Positions 34,324-43,199 of a stretch of DNA of 64,000 nt are shown piece after piece. The notes below the pieces were generated by a model, which was given only the letters and a program-made list of their open reading frames with translations, had not been told where the DNA came from and did no database searches. The DNA lies in contig NZ_LT629703.1 in the NCBI RefSeq assembly GCF_900103365.1, positions 7,426,501-7,490,500 of the forward strand, given 5' to 3'. Source of the DNA: Afipia sp. GAS231. GTDB lineage: Bacteria > Pseudomonadota > Alphaproteobacteria > Rhizobiales > Xanthobacteraceae. The translations under genes and the position numbers were made by a program. The number at the start of each line of letters is the position of its first letter. Positions within the stretch are counted from its first letter, which is position 1.

Positions 34324-37300
34324 ATGAGCGTCTCCGAACCATTCATCCGCCGTCCGATCGCGACCTCGCTGTTGGGGATCGCGCTGTTGATCGGCGGCGC
34401 GCTCGGCTATTGGGCGCTGCCGGTGTCGGCGCTGCCGCAGGTCGATTTCCCGACGGTTCAAGTCACGACGCAACTGCCGGGCGCCAGCCCCGACGTGATC
34501 GCCTCGCTGATCACCGCACCCTTGGAGCGCCAGCTCGGGCAAATTCCGTCGCTGTCCTCGATGCAGTCGACCAGTTCGTTCGGCGTCAGCCAGATTTCAC
34601 TGCAGTTCGATCTCAACCGCGACATCGATGGCGCGACCCAGGACGTGCAGGCCGCGATCAACGCCGCCGCCGGCATCCTGCCGAAGACGCTGCCGTATCC
34701 GCCGACCTACGCCAAGGTAAACCCGGCCGACGCGCCGGTGCTGACGCTGGCGCTGACCTCGGATACGATTTCGCTGCGCGCGATGAGCGATATCGCCGAT
34801 ACGATTCTGGGCCAGCGGCTCAGCCAGATTTCCGGCGTCGGCCGCGTCGCCATCCTCGGCGGGTTGAAGCCCGCGGTGCGGGTGCAGGCCGATCTGGCGC
34901 GGCTCGCCTCCTACGGGATTGCGATGGAAGACCTGCGCAACGCCATTGCGGGGGCCAACGTCTCCGGGCCGAAGGGATCGCTCGACGGCGCGCAGCAGTC
35001 CTACACCATCGCGGCCAACGACCAGATCGCGGCGGCCGAAGCCTACAAGCCCATCATCATCGCCTATCGCAACGGCGCGCCCGTCACCATCGGCGACGTC
35101 GCCATCATCATCGACGGGCTGGAGAACGACCGTACCGGCGGCTGGTATCAGGGCACACCGGCCGTCATCATCGATATCCAGCGGCAACCCGGCGCCAATG
35201 TGATCGACGTCGTCCAGCAAATCCGCGCCGAAATTCCCAAGGTGCAGCGGGCAATCCCGGCCGGCGTCAAACTGACCGTGGTCTCGGACCGCACGGTCAC
35301 CATTCGCGCCTCCGTTCACGACGTGCAGTTCACGCTGATCCTGAGCGTGGTGCTGGTGACGCTGGTGGTGCTGTTGTTCCTGCGGTCGCTGCGCGCGACC
35401 TTGATCGCGGGCGTGGCGCTGCCGCTATCGCTGATCACGAGCTTCGGCATCATGTATTTCTCGGGCTTCAGCCTCGACAACCTGTCGCTGATGGCGCTGA
35501 CGATCGGCACCGGTTTTGTGGTCGACGACGCCATCGTGATGATCGAGAACATCGTCCGCCATATGGAGGACGGCGAGTCCGTGATGGAAGCCTCGCTGAA
35601 GGGCGCCAGCGAAATCGGCTTTACCGTGATCTCGCTGACGGTGTCGCTGATCGCGGTGTTCATTCCGCTATTGTTCATGTCTGGCCTCGTCGGGCGCATG
35701 TTCCGCGAATTCGCGCTGACGCTGACGATCGCGGTGGTGACGTCGGCGGTCGTATCGCTCACGCTGACGCCGATGATGTGCTCGCGGCTCTTGAAGCATG
35801 CCGGCGAGGAGATGACAGTTCCCGGGCTGGCGGCGGTCAGCCGCTTCATCGACCGCATGGTCGAATTCTACCATCGCACGCTGCTCATGGTGCTGCAGCA
35901 CCGCACCATGACCTTGGTGGTGACGTTCGCCACCATTGCCTTGACCCTAATCATGTATGTGATGGCGCCGAAGGGCTTCTTGCCGCTGCAGGACACCAGT
36001 TCGATTACGGCCGTAACCGAAGCCGGCGCCGACGTTTCCTTTGCCGAGATGCAGAGCCTGCAGACGGAGGCGGCAACCGCGATCCAGGCCGATCCGGACG
36101 TCATCGGCGTTGTCTCGGTGATCGGCGCGGGCTCGGTCAATCCGACCACCAATGTGGGACGGCTGGTGATGACGCTGAAGCCGCGTGACCAGCGGCGCGG
36201 CGACGTCTCTGCCGTGATCGAGCGGTTGAAGGCGCGTACGGCGCAGATCCCCGGCATGACCATCTATTTCCAGCCGGTGCAGGACGTGCAGATCTCGACC
36301 CAGTCGAGCCGCTCGCAATACCAGTACACGCTGACCGCGACCGATGCCGCCGAGGTGACCTTGTGGGCCAGCAAGCTGGTCGCCGAAATGCGCCGCGACC
36401 CGATGTTCCGCGACGTGTCTTCGGAGGCGCAGGAGGGCGGCCTGCGCGCAGCCCTCGACATCGACCGCCAGCGCGCCGGCCAGCTCGGTGTCAGCCTTCA
36501 GGGTGTCACCGACACGCTCAACGACGCCTTCGCGCAGCGGCAGATTTCAACCATCTACGGCCAGGCCAACCAGTACCGCGTGGTGCTGGAGGCGCTGCCG
36601 ATGTACCAACGCGATCCGTCGATCCTGTCAAAACTCTATCTGCCGGGAGTGGCGGGCGCGCAGGTGCCGCTGTCGGCGGTGGCGAAACTGACGCGCACCA
36701 CCGCGCCGCTGGCGATTTCGCATCAGGCGCAGTTTCCGGCGGTGTCGCTCAGCTTCAACCTGGCGCCCGGCGAGGCCCTGGGCGACGCGGTCGAGGCGGT
36801 CAAGACCATCGAAACCCGGATCGGCATGCCCGGCAGCATTGCCGGCGTGTTCGGCGGCGATGCCGCCGAATTCTCCAAATCGCTGGCCGGACAGCCATGG
36901 CTGATCCTGGCCGCGATCGTCACCATCTACATCGTGCTCGGCGTGCTCTATGAGAGCTACATCCACCCGATCACCATTCTCTCGACGCTGCCGTCGGCGG
37001 GCGTCGGCGCCATCCTGGCGCTGATGCTGTTCGGGCAGGATCTTTCCGTGATCGGCCTGATCGGCATCATATTGCTGATGGGTATCGTCAAGAAGAACGC
37101 GATCATGATGATCGACTTCGCGCTGGAAGCGGAGCGGCACAAGGGCATGAGGGCCGACGAGGCGATCGTGCAGGCCTGCCTGCTGCGGTTTCGTCCGATC
37201 ATGATGACGACGCTGGCCGCGCTGTTCGGCGCGTTGCCGCTGGCGGTCGAAAGCGGCACCGGCGCCGAACTAAGGTTCCCGCTCGGCATCTCCATCATCG

Positions 37301-37452
37301 GCGGCCTGCTGCTGAGCCAGTTGCTGACGCTGTACACGACGCCGGTGATCTATTTGGCGCTCGACCGGCTCAATCGGAAGATCGAGAAGGCGGTGCCTGA
37401 GCCGGGACCGACCGGCCCGCCGGTCGCGGGCGCGACCGAGGGGATGCAGTAA
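34324..37452 (+). CDS. RND multidrug efflux permease, MdtB-like
   Basis: A 1,042-residue HAE-family RND pump with the standard layout: TM1, a large periplasmic loop, TM2-7, a second loop and TM8-12. The proton-relay pair is D401/D402 in GFVVDDAIVMIEN; the lysine of the relay lies in GIVKKNAIMMIDF. It opens with VSEPFIRRPIATSLLGIAL, typical of the MdtB/MdtC subgroup. Ten bases of spacing and a six-codon mini-frame ending over the ATG (34307-34327) precede it; the latter is probably chance. It overlaps the second pump gene by one base (TAATG), as in mdtBC, where two different pumps form one heterotrimer. Confidence 0.94.
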   Translation: MSVSEPFIRRPIATSLLGIALLIGGALGYWALPVSALPQVDFPTVQVTTQLPGASPDVIASLITAPLERQLGQIPSLSSMQSTSSFGVSQISLQFDLNRDIDGATQDVQAAINAAAGILPKTLPYPPTYAKVNPADAPVLTLALTSDTISLRAMSDIADTILGQRLSQISGVGRVAILGGLKPAVRVQADLARLASYGIAMEDLRNAIAGANVSGPKGSLDGAQQSYTIAANDQIAAAEAYKPIIIAYRNGAPVTIGDVAIIIDGLENDRTGGWYQGTPAVIIDIQRQPGANVIDVVQQIRAEIPKVQRAIPAGVKLTVVSDRTVTIRASVHDVQFTLILSVVLVTLVVLLFLRSLRATLIAGVALPLSLITSFGIMYFSGFSLDNLSLMALTIGTGFVVDDAIVMIENIVRHMEDGESVMEASLKGASEIGFTVISLTVSLIAVFIPLLFMSGLVGRMFREFALTLTIAVVTSAVVSLTLTPMMCSRLLKHAGEEMTVPGLAAVSRFIDRMVEFYHRTLLMVLQHRTMTLVVTFATIALTLIMYVMAPKGFLPLQDTSSITAVTEAGADVSFAEMQSLQTEAATAIQADPDVIGVVSVIGAGSVNPTTNVGRLVMTLKPRDQRRGDVSAVIERLKARTAQIPGMTIYFQPVQDVQISTQSSRSQYQYTLTATDAAEVTLWASKLVAEMRRDPMFRDVSSEAQEGGLRAALDIDRQRAGQLGVSLQGVTDTLNDAFAQRQISTIYGQANQYRVVLEALPMYQRDPSILSKLYLPGVAGAQVPLSAVAKLTRTTAPLAISHQAQFPAVSLSFNLAPGEALGDAVEAVKTIETRIGMPGSIAGVFGGDAAEFSKSLAGQPWLILAAIVTIYIVLGVLYESYIHPITILSTLPSAGVGAILALMLFGQDLSVIGLIGIILLMGIVKKNAIMMIDFALEAERHKGMRADEAIVQACLLRFRPIMMTTLAALFGALPLAVESGTGAELRFPLGISIIGGLLLSQLLTLYTTPVIYLALDRLNRKIEKAVPEPGPTGPPVAGATEGMQ

Positions 37453-40400
37453 TGGCGTCGATCTCGGAGCCCTTCATCCGCCGGCCGGTTGGCACCACGC
37501 TGCTGGCGATCGGGCTCTTTCTGGTCGGCGTCGTTGCCTATAATTTTCTGCCGGTTTCGGCCGTGCCCAACGTCGATTTTCCCATGATCCGGGTGTCGGC
37601 CACGCGGCCCGGCGCCGATCCCTCGATCATGGCCTCAACCGTCGCGGCGCCGCTGGAGCGCAAGCTCGGCACGATCGCCGGCATCGACCAGATTACGTCG
37701 ACCAGCTCGCTCGGCAACACCAGCATCCAGGTGCAATTCTCTATCGGGCGCAACATCGACCGCGCCGCGCGCGACGTGCAGGCCGCGATCAACGCCTCGC
37801 TGGCGGATCTGCCGAGCGACCTGCCGTCGCTGCCGAAATTCCGCAAGGCCAACCCGGCGGCAGCCCCGGTGTTCGTGCTGGCGCTGACCTCGAAGACGCT
37901 GACGACCAGCGCGATGTACGACGCGGCCGATACCGTGATCGCGCAACGGATATCGCAGGTGCCAGGCGTCGGCGAAGTCACCGTCAGCGGCGCCGACCAG
38001 CCTGCGGTGCGCATCTCGCTCAACCCGGTGGCGCTGGCGAATGCGGGGATCGCGACCGACGACGTTCGCCTCGCCATCATCAACGCCAATCCACTCGGTC
38101 CGGTCGGCATCTTCAACGGCAGCCGCCAAAGCGAGACGCTGTCGATCAACAAGCAGATGCGCACCGCGGCCGGATTCCGCGACATCATCGTCAAGAGCTC
38201 GGGCGGCAACTTCGTACGGCTGTCGGATGTGGCGGAAGTGGAAGATTCCGTCCGTAACAGCCGCTCGATCGCCTGGTTCAACAAGCAGCCGGCTGTGCTG
38301 ATCCAGATCACCAAGCAGGGCGACGCCAACGTCATCGAAACCGTCGACCGGGTGAGGGCGCTGATCCCCGAGCTGAAGGAATGGCTGCCCGGCGGCGTCG
38401 AGATTTCAACGCTGGTCGATCGCACCGGGACCATCCGCGCCAGCGTGCGGGACATGCAGTGGACGCTGCTGGCGACCGCATTTCTGGTCATGCTGGTGGT
38501 CTTCGTGTTCCTGCGCCGGGTGGTGCCGACGATCGCAGCCGGCGTTTCGGTGCCGTTGGCGCTGGCCGGCACCTGCGCCGGTATGTGGCTGGCCGGTTTC
38601 TCGATCGACAATCTGTCGCTAATGGCGCTGGCGATCTCGATCGGCTTCGTGGTCGACGACGCCATCGTCATGATCGAGAACATGTATCGCAACCTCGAAC
38701 ACGGCATGGCGCCGTTGGCTGCGGCGCTCGAAGGCGCCAAGCAGATCGGGTTTACCGTGCTGTCGATCAGCCTGTCGCTGATCGCGGCCTTCACGCCGCT
38801 GATCTTCATGGACGGGATCGTCGGCCGGCTGTTGCGTGAATTCTCGCTGACGCTGACGTTCGCCATCGTGGTGTCGACCGTGGTGTCGCTGACGATCACG
38901 CCGATGATCTGCGCGCATTACATCAAGCAAACGACCCCGGACCGCGCGACCCTGTTCGACCGCATCGTCGAGGGCACGCTGTCGCGGATCGTCTCGTTCT
39001 ACGAACGGACGCTCCGCGTGGTACTGGGTTTTCCGTTCCTGACCCTGATCGTGTTCTTTGCCACCATCGCGCTGACGGTGGTGCTCTACATCAAGACCCC
39101 GAAGGGTTACTTCCCGACCGACGATTCCGGTTTCGTGATCGGGGCGACGCGCGCCTCCGCCGATATCTCGTTCCAGTCGATGCTCGGGCTGCAACAGCAA
39201 CTGGCCGACATCGTCATGGCGGATCCGGCCGTAGCCGGCGTCGGCTCCTCGCTGGGCGGCGGCGGTGGTCCGGGCGGCGGCGGCTCCAACCGCGGTGTCA
39301 TGTTCATCAGCCTGAAGGAGCCCGCGGAGCGGGATGGGCTGTCGACGGCGCAGGTGATCGACCGGCTGCGCCGGAATCTCTATCGGGTTGCCGGCATTCG
39401 CCTGTTCATGTTTGCGGCCCAGGATATCCGCGCCGGCGGACGGCAGAGCGATTCCGATTATCAATACACGTTGTCGAGCACCGACCTCGACCTGTTGCAG
39501 AAATGGGCGCCAATCGTTGCCAAGCGGATGGAGACGGTCGAGGGCATCACCGATGTCTCCAGCGACCGCGATCCCGGCGGGCTGCAGCTCAACCTGGTGA
39601 TCGACCGCAAGACCGCGTCGAGCCTCGGCGTTCGCGTCCAGGACATCGACAACGCGCTGAACAACGCCTTCTCGCAGCGGCAGATATCGATCGTTTATAC
39701 CCAGCGCAACCAGTACATGGTGGTGCTGGAGATCGACCCGAAATTCCAGGCTGATCCCTCCAACCTCGAGCGGATCTACGTCGCCGGCGCCAACGACGTG
39801 CAGGTGCCGCTGTCGGCTTTGGTGCACTACCAGCGCGGCCTGTCGGCGCTCGCGGTATTTCACTCGCAGTCGTTTCCCTCGACGACGGTGTCGTTCAATC
39901 TTCTGCCCGACGTGCCGCTGCAAGTCGCCACCTCGAACATCCAGCGCGCGGTCGACGAATTGCACATGCCCGAGGGTATCCGCGGCAGTTTTGACGGCAA
40001 TGCCGGCGATTTCAACAAGACCAGCGGGCGGCAGCCGCTGCTGATCCTCGGCGCGCTGGTGGCGATGTATATCGTGCTCGGCGTGCTCTACGAGAGCCTC
40101 GCGCATCCGATCACCATCATTTCGACGCTGCCGTCCGCGGGCCTCGGCGCGCTGCTGGCGTTGCAGGTGACCAACACGCCGCTGACGGTGATCGCCTTCA
40201 TCGGCATCATTCTTCTGATCGGCATCGTCAAGAAGAACGGCATCATGATGGTCGACTTCGCGCTCGATGCCGAGCGCCATCGCGGCCTGTCGTCGGCGGA
40301 GGCGATTTTCGAGGCCTGCAGCGTCCGCTTCAGGCCGATCCTGATGACGACGATGGCGGCGGCGTTTGCCGGCATTCCGCTGGTCATCGCCACCGGTCCC

Positions 40401-40559
40401 GGCACCGAACTGCGCCGGCCGCTCGGCATCACCATCATCGGCGGATTGTTCGTCTCGCAGATCCTGACGCTCTACACCACGCCGGTGATCTACCTGCTGA
40501 TCGACCGCCTGCGGCAGCGGCGGGCCCGGCCGCGCCCGGTACATGCGCCTGCCGAATAG
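37452..40559 (+). CDS. RND multidrug efflux permease, MdtC-like
   Basis: A 1,035-residue second RND pump, clearly related to its neighbour but distinct. The proton-relay aspartates are D402/D403 in GFVVDDAIVMIEN and the relay lysine is in GIVKKNGIMMVDFALD. A glycine-rich insert, SSLGGGGGPGGGGSNRG, lies in the second periplasmic loop near residue 600-615. TAATG overlap with the upstream pump gene indicates coupled translation and a balanced complex, as for E. coli MdtB/MdtC. Together with the NodT factor and adaptor this is a full tripartite exporter. The substrate range is unknown. Confidence 0.94.
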   Translation: MASISEPFIRRPVGTTLLAIGLFLVGVVAYNFLPVSAVPNVDFPMIRVSATRPGADPSIMASTVAAPLERKLGTIAGIDQITSTSSLGNTSIQVQFSIGRNIDRAARDVQAAINASLADLPSDLPSLPKFRKANPAAAPVFVLALTSKTLTTSAMYDAADTVIAQRISQVPGVGEVTVSGADQPAVRISLNPVALANAGIATDDVRLAIINANPLGPVGIFNGSRQSETLSINKQMRTAAGFRDIIVKSSGGNFVRLSDVAEVEDSVRNSRSIAWFNKQPAVLIQITKQGDANVIETVDRVRALIPELKEWLPGGVEISTLVDRTGTIRASVRDMQWTLLATAFLVMLVVFVFLRRVVPTIAAGVSVPLALAGTCAGMWLAGFSIDNLSLMALAISIGFVVDDAIVMIENMYRNLEHGMAPLAAALEGAKQIGFTVLSISLSLIAAFTPLIFMDGIVGRLLREFSLTLTFAIVVSTVVSLTITPMICAHYIKQTTPDRATLFDRIVEGTLSRIVSFYERTLRVVLGFPFLTLIVFFATIALTVVLYIKTPKGYFPTDDSGFVIGATRASADISFQSMLGLQQQLADIVMADPAVAGVGSSLGGGGGPGGGGSNRGVMFISLKEPAERDGLSTAQVIDRLRRNLYRVAGIRLFMFAAQDIRAGGRQSDSDYQYTLSSTDLDLLQKWAPIVAKRMETVEGITDVSSDRDPGGLQLNLVIDRKTASSLGVRVQDIDNALNNAFSQRQISIVYTQRNQYMVVLEIDPKFQADPSNLERIYVAGANDVQVPLSALVHYQRGLSALAVFHSQSFPSTTVSFNLLPDVPLQVATSNIQRAVDELHMPEGIRGSFDGNAGDFNKTSGRQPLLILGALVAMYIVLGVLYESLAHPITIISTLPSAGLGALLALQVTNTPLTVIAFIGIILLIGIVKKNGIMMVDFALDAERHRGLSSAEAIFEACSVRFRPILMTTMAAAFAGIPLVIATGPGTELRRPLGITIIGGLFVSQILTLYTTPVIYLLIDRLRQRRARPRPVHAPAE

Positions 40560-40593
40560 TTGAATTACTGGCCACGAAGCGTATAGCGGGCGG

Positions 40594-41370
40594 ATGTCAG
40601 ACAAGTCAGACGCGATCAGCCCGATTCCCGACGAAATTCCCGACTGCCAGCATTGCGGCAAGCCGGAGCCGTTGTGCATCTGTGAGAGCATCGAGCCGAT
40701 CGAGAACCGGATCCAGCTCCTGATCCTGCAGCATCCGCAAGAGCAGGACAGGGCGCTCGGCACCGCACGGCTGGCCGCGCTGCATTTTCCGGATGCGGTG
40801 GTCAAGATCGGCCTGTCCTGGCCGAGCCTGTCGAAAGCGCTGGGGCGCACCGTCCACGATCCCTCGCGCTGGGCGATCCTCTATCTCGGCTCGGCCAAGG
40901 TCGCCGACCTCGATACCGACAAGGAGATCGTCGCGATCAACCGCAAGGGCGAACTGGAGGAGCACCAGCGCGCCATCCTCGGGGATATCGAGGGCATCGT
41001 GCTGCTCGACGGCACCTGGAGCCAGGCCAAGGCGCTGTGGTGGCGCAATGCCTGGATGTTGAAGTGTCAGCGGGTCATCCTCGGCCCGAAGCGGGCGTCG
41101 CGCTACGGCGTGCTGCGCAAGGAGCCGCGCCAAGACGGCCTTTCCACCATCGAGGCCGCTGGCCTGCTGCTGGCGGGGCTCGAGAAGCGGCCCGATATCG
41201 CCGAGACGCTCAACGCGAGTTTTGAGCGGATGCTGGCGCGCTATCGGGAAGTGCAGGCCGAAATGCCCGAACTCGCGCCCAAGCCGAAAAAGAAGGACTA
41301 TCGCGGCTACAAGGGCAGGAAAGGCGTCAGGAAAGGCGCGAAAAAGACTGCAAAACCGCGCGCCAAATAG
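40594..41370 (+). CDS. DTW-domain protein (tRNA aminocarboxypropyltransferase family)
   Basis: A 258-residue DTW-domain protein. A zinc-type CxxC/CxC cluster, CQHCGKPEPLCIC, lies at about 16-28. The family motif appears as LLDGTWSQAKAL, followed by WMLKCQRVILGP and SRYGVLRKEP. DTW proteins such as E. coli TapT and human DTWD1 transfer the aminocarboxypropyl group of SAM to a uridine in tRNA. The C-terminal 40 residues are rich in Lys and Arg and may help bind RNA. It is the last coding gene before tRNA-Cys, a neighbourhood that may be coincidental. Confidence 0.88.
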   Translation: MSDKSDAISPIPDEIPDCQHCGKPEPLCICESIEPIENRIQLLILQHPQEQDRALGTARLAALHFPDAVVKIGLSWPSLSKALGRTVHDPSRWAILYLGSAKVADLDTDKEIVAINRKGELEEHQRAILGDIEGIVLLDGTWSQAKALWWRNAWMLKCQRVILGPKRASRYGVLRKEPRQDGLSTIEAAGLLLAGLEKRPDIAETLNASFERMLARYREVQAEMPELAPKPKKKDYRGYKGRKGVRKGAKKTAKPRAK

Positions 41371-41411
41371 GGCTGGCCGATATCTGCAGTTCGGGCCGCC
41401 GAACGCCAGCC
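41371..41411 (+). terminator. Stem-loop directly after the DTW gene
   Basis: GGCTGGC (41371-41377) pairs with GCCAGCC (41405-41411). Inside, GTTCGG (41389-41394) pairs with CCGAAC (41399-41404) around a GCCG loop, with an 11-base bulge on the left side. It starts at the base after the stop codon. There is no U tract, so it is a weak terminator candidate or an mRNA-end stabilising structure. Confidence 0.4.
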
Positions 41412-41517
41412 AAGGCCGACTTGTTCGAGAGAATCGGACGACGACGGGTGCGGTATCACCGCGGCGATAGTTCCCGCGATCTCTCACACAATCAGGCTAA
41501 GCTATTGATTTAATGGA

Positions 41518-41591
41518 TGGAGGCCACGACCGGAATTGAACCGGTGTACACGGTTTTGCAGACCGTTGCGTAACCACTCCGCCACGTGGCC
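41518..41591 (-). tRNA. tRNA-Cys (GCA)
   Basis: A 74-base tRNA with an encoded CCA tail (41518-41520 read on the minus strand). The acceptor stem is GGCCACG/CGTGGCC; the D arm contains GGAGTGGTTA; the anticodon loop is CTGCAAA with anticodon GCA at 41559-41557; the T arm contains GGTTCAATTCC. All elements of tRNA-Cys are in place. No genomic island or integrase lies beside it in this window. Confidence 0.96.
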
Positions 41592-41642
41592 CCATCGGCG
41601 GACTAGCTACAATCTCCCCGGGATTTAAGCAATCCCGGTGTC

Positions 41643-41822
41643 TCAGCAGGCGGCGTACCAGCCTTCGGGAAACGGAACCAGCGGCCACGGGGCCCGGTTG
41701 TCATTAGCGGCGCGCGGCGGCTGATAGCGGGGCAGGGACTGGGCCAAGAAATGATCCTCCGGTTCGGGCGCAATTGCCGTCTGCACGGCATCCAGCAATA
41801 GGTCGAATTCAACTTCACTCAT
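41643..41822 (-). CDS. Small hypothetical protein
   Basis: A 59-residue protein with an acidic, helix-prone N terminus (MSEVEFDLLLDAVQTAIA) and a Pro/Arg-rich middle ending in PLVPFPEGWYAAC. ATG 41822 has GGAGAG seven bases upstream, which supports it; the longer frame from 42044 has no such support. No known domain or function. The combination of a good ribosome site and non-random composition makes it a likely real gene. It lies downstream of no clear operon partner. Confidence 0.5.
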   Translation of the reverse strand: MSEVEFDLLLDAVQTAIAPEPEDHFLAQSLPRYQPPRAANDNRAPWPLVPFPEGWYAAC

Positions 41823-42072
41823 CGCGCTCTCCGGGGTTCGAGAGCTCACGATGCCAAAAGGGTTTTGTTTCCAGATTGAACAGATCGCTCGCATTTTAAT
41901 GAACGCGCGATCGCGGCAGGTTTGGTTACTAAAGAGTTTCCCCGCGTGGACGGTATCCCCGCCAGCGCGGGAGCAATTGTGAGAAAAATCACATTCTTTG
42001 AAATTTAATCCGCGTATTGGCCGTGACGGTGCCTGCCTTGTCAAGGCGGACGCGGATCATGGAGACGCGGTC

Positions 42073-42339
42073 ATGAAAGCAAGGTTTGCACGTAGTGCGG
42101 CACCGCTCGGCCGCGCCCACCGGGCGTCGACGCTTGGTTTCCTCCTGACGCTGCTGGCGGCGGGATCGGCGTCCGCGCAAGGGACCGGTCAAGGCACGCC
42201 CGAGCAACGCAAGGCCTGCACCCCGGACGTCTATCGGCTCTGCGCCGGCGAGATCCCCAATGCCAAGGCAATCACCGCCTGCCTGCGGCGGCAGCGAGCG
42301 AGCTTGAGCCCGGCCTGCGCGGCGGTGTTCGAGCAATAA
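42073..42339 (+). CDS. Small secreted cysteine-rich-repeat protein
   Basis: An 88-residue protein. A signal peptide runs to about residue 36, with a cleavage-like AGSASA. The mature part has CTPDVYRLCAGEIPN, AITACLRRQRASLSPAC, giving four cysteines in a helical hairpin arrangement resembling the cysteine-rich repeat family found in many Bradyrhizobium periplasmic proteins. ATG 42073 has GGAGACG upstream. Periplasmic location is inferred; the function is unknown. Confidence 0.7.
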   Translation: MKARFARSAAPLGRAHRASTLGFLLTLLAAGSASAQGTGQGTPEQRKACTPDVYRLCAGEIPNAKAITACLRRQRASLSPACAAVFEQ

Positions 42340-42514
42340 GGTCGGTACATCCCGAATGTCGATCGGTGTGAACGCAGGTCAACAATCTGCTTCGCGATCT
42401 GAAATCATCCCTCCCAAAAATGGTCACTCACCCGCAGTTACAAAATGATAGCGTTTCCCGATGTTCGGATGTCGCTTAGACTGGTCTAGCCGGACGAGCC
42501 ATTGGAAGGTTGGG

Positions 42515-42883
42515 ATGAAGCTTATTTTTTCTGCGTTGATCGTATTGGGACTTTCTTTCGCCACCGGAAGCGCCTTTGCCGCCGACAGCCGCAACGTCTC
42601 GGTCATCAACGAGACCGGCTATGCCATCAAGTTTCTGGGCTTCAACGGCCCAGACGACGGCCTCGACGAGTGGGATAACGAGCTCGAGAAAACCCTGAAC
42701 AACCAGGATACCGCCTACGTCGAATTCGAAGAGGACGACGAGGGTTGTGTCTGGAACATCAAGGTCGACTGGGCGAATTACAACGAGTCAGTGCTGTGGA
42801 AGAACGTCAATCTCTGCAAGTTCAACGTGCTGAGACTGCGTTACGACTCCGGGACCAAGACGACGTCGTTCCTGGCTGAGTAG
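42515..42883 (+). CDS. Small secreted acidic protein of unknown function
   Basis: A 122-residue protein. Signal peptide 1-22, cleaved after GSAFA. The mature domain has NETGYAIKFLGFNGPDD, an acidic stretch EFEEDDEGCVWNIKV and NLCKFNVLRLRYD; the two cysteines may pair. I recognise this pattern from small alphaproteobacterial secreted proteins of unknown function. It is preceded by GGAAGG and followed by a strong hairpin, so it is probably a single-gene unit. It is less GC-rich than its neighbours, which may indicate transfer. Confidence 0.7.
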   Translation: MKLIFSALIVLGLSFATGSAFAADSRNVSVINETGYAIKFLGFNGPDDGLDEWDNELEKTLNNQDTAYVEFEEDDEGCVWNIKVDWANYNESVLWKNVNLCKFNVLRLRYDSGTKTTSFLAE

Positions 42884-43199
42884 CTTTCGTATTGTGAGTA
42901 GAGCGGCGCGGCGACAGCCGCGCCCATCGTACATGCATGCCGCGACGTCAGAATGCCGTTCAGGCAGGACGCCGCCGCGGACGCGATCGATCATGGTTAC
43001 TTCACGCTGGAGGATGCCCTGCGAATGCTTCGACTAGCAGTAGAATTTTGGCGAATACAATCTACGCCTGCAATTAATCATTTATTTACGACGTTGTTGC
43101 GCTGAAACCGGAATCGAGCAAAGTGCCGGCCGACCGTATCTATCGGGATTTGTTGAAGAATTGTGAACACGCGTTCACACGCGCGCCAGGTTACCTCGA
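42884..43199. other. Upstream region of the giant surface-protein gene
   Basis: This 316-bp gap is AT-richer than the window average from about 43030 on. It contains the hairpin at 42905-42924, a TACAAT at 43056-43061 that could be a -10 element without a convincing -35, and a small frame of 50 codons (42953-43105) with no ribosome site or recognised motif, probably chance. GTGAAC (43163-43168) and GTTCAC (43173-43178) form a short stem 21 bp before the giant gene start and could hide its translation start. No strong Shine-Dalgarno sequence is seen. Confidence 0.4.
42905..42924 (+). terminator. Strong GC hairpin after the acidic secreted protein gene
   Basis: GGCGCGGC (42905-42912) and GCCGCGCC (42917-42924) form an exact 8-bp stem around the tetraloop GACA, 21 bp after the stop codon. 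It is a good terminator-like structure, although no U run follows. Confidence 0.55.

Noticed and set aside
34307..34327. Six-codon frame MSSTPP ending over the start of the first RND pump
   Set aside because: A leader peptide is possible but the frame is too short, has no ribosome site and no residue pattern suggesting attenuation.
31318..40559. Considered as the exporter of the giant surface protein
   Set aside because: The operon encodes RND pumps for small molecules, not an ABC-type type I secretion system; only the TolC-like fold of the outer-membrane factor is shared.
42953..43105. 50-codon frame in the gap before the giant gene
   Set aside because: No ribosome site, no recognised motif and ordinary chance length in an AT-richer gap.
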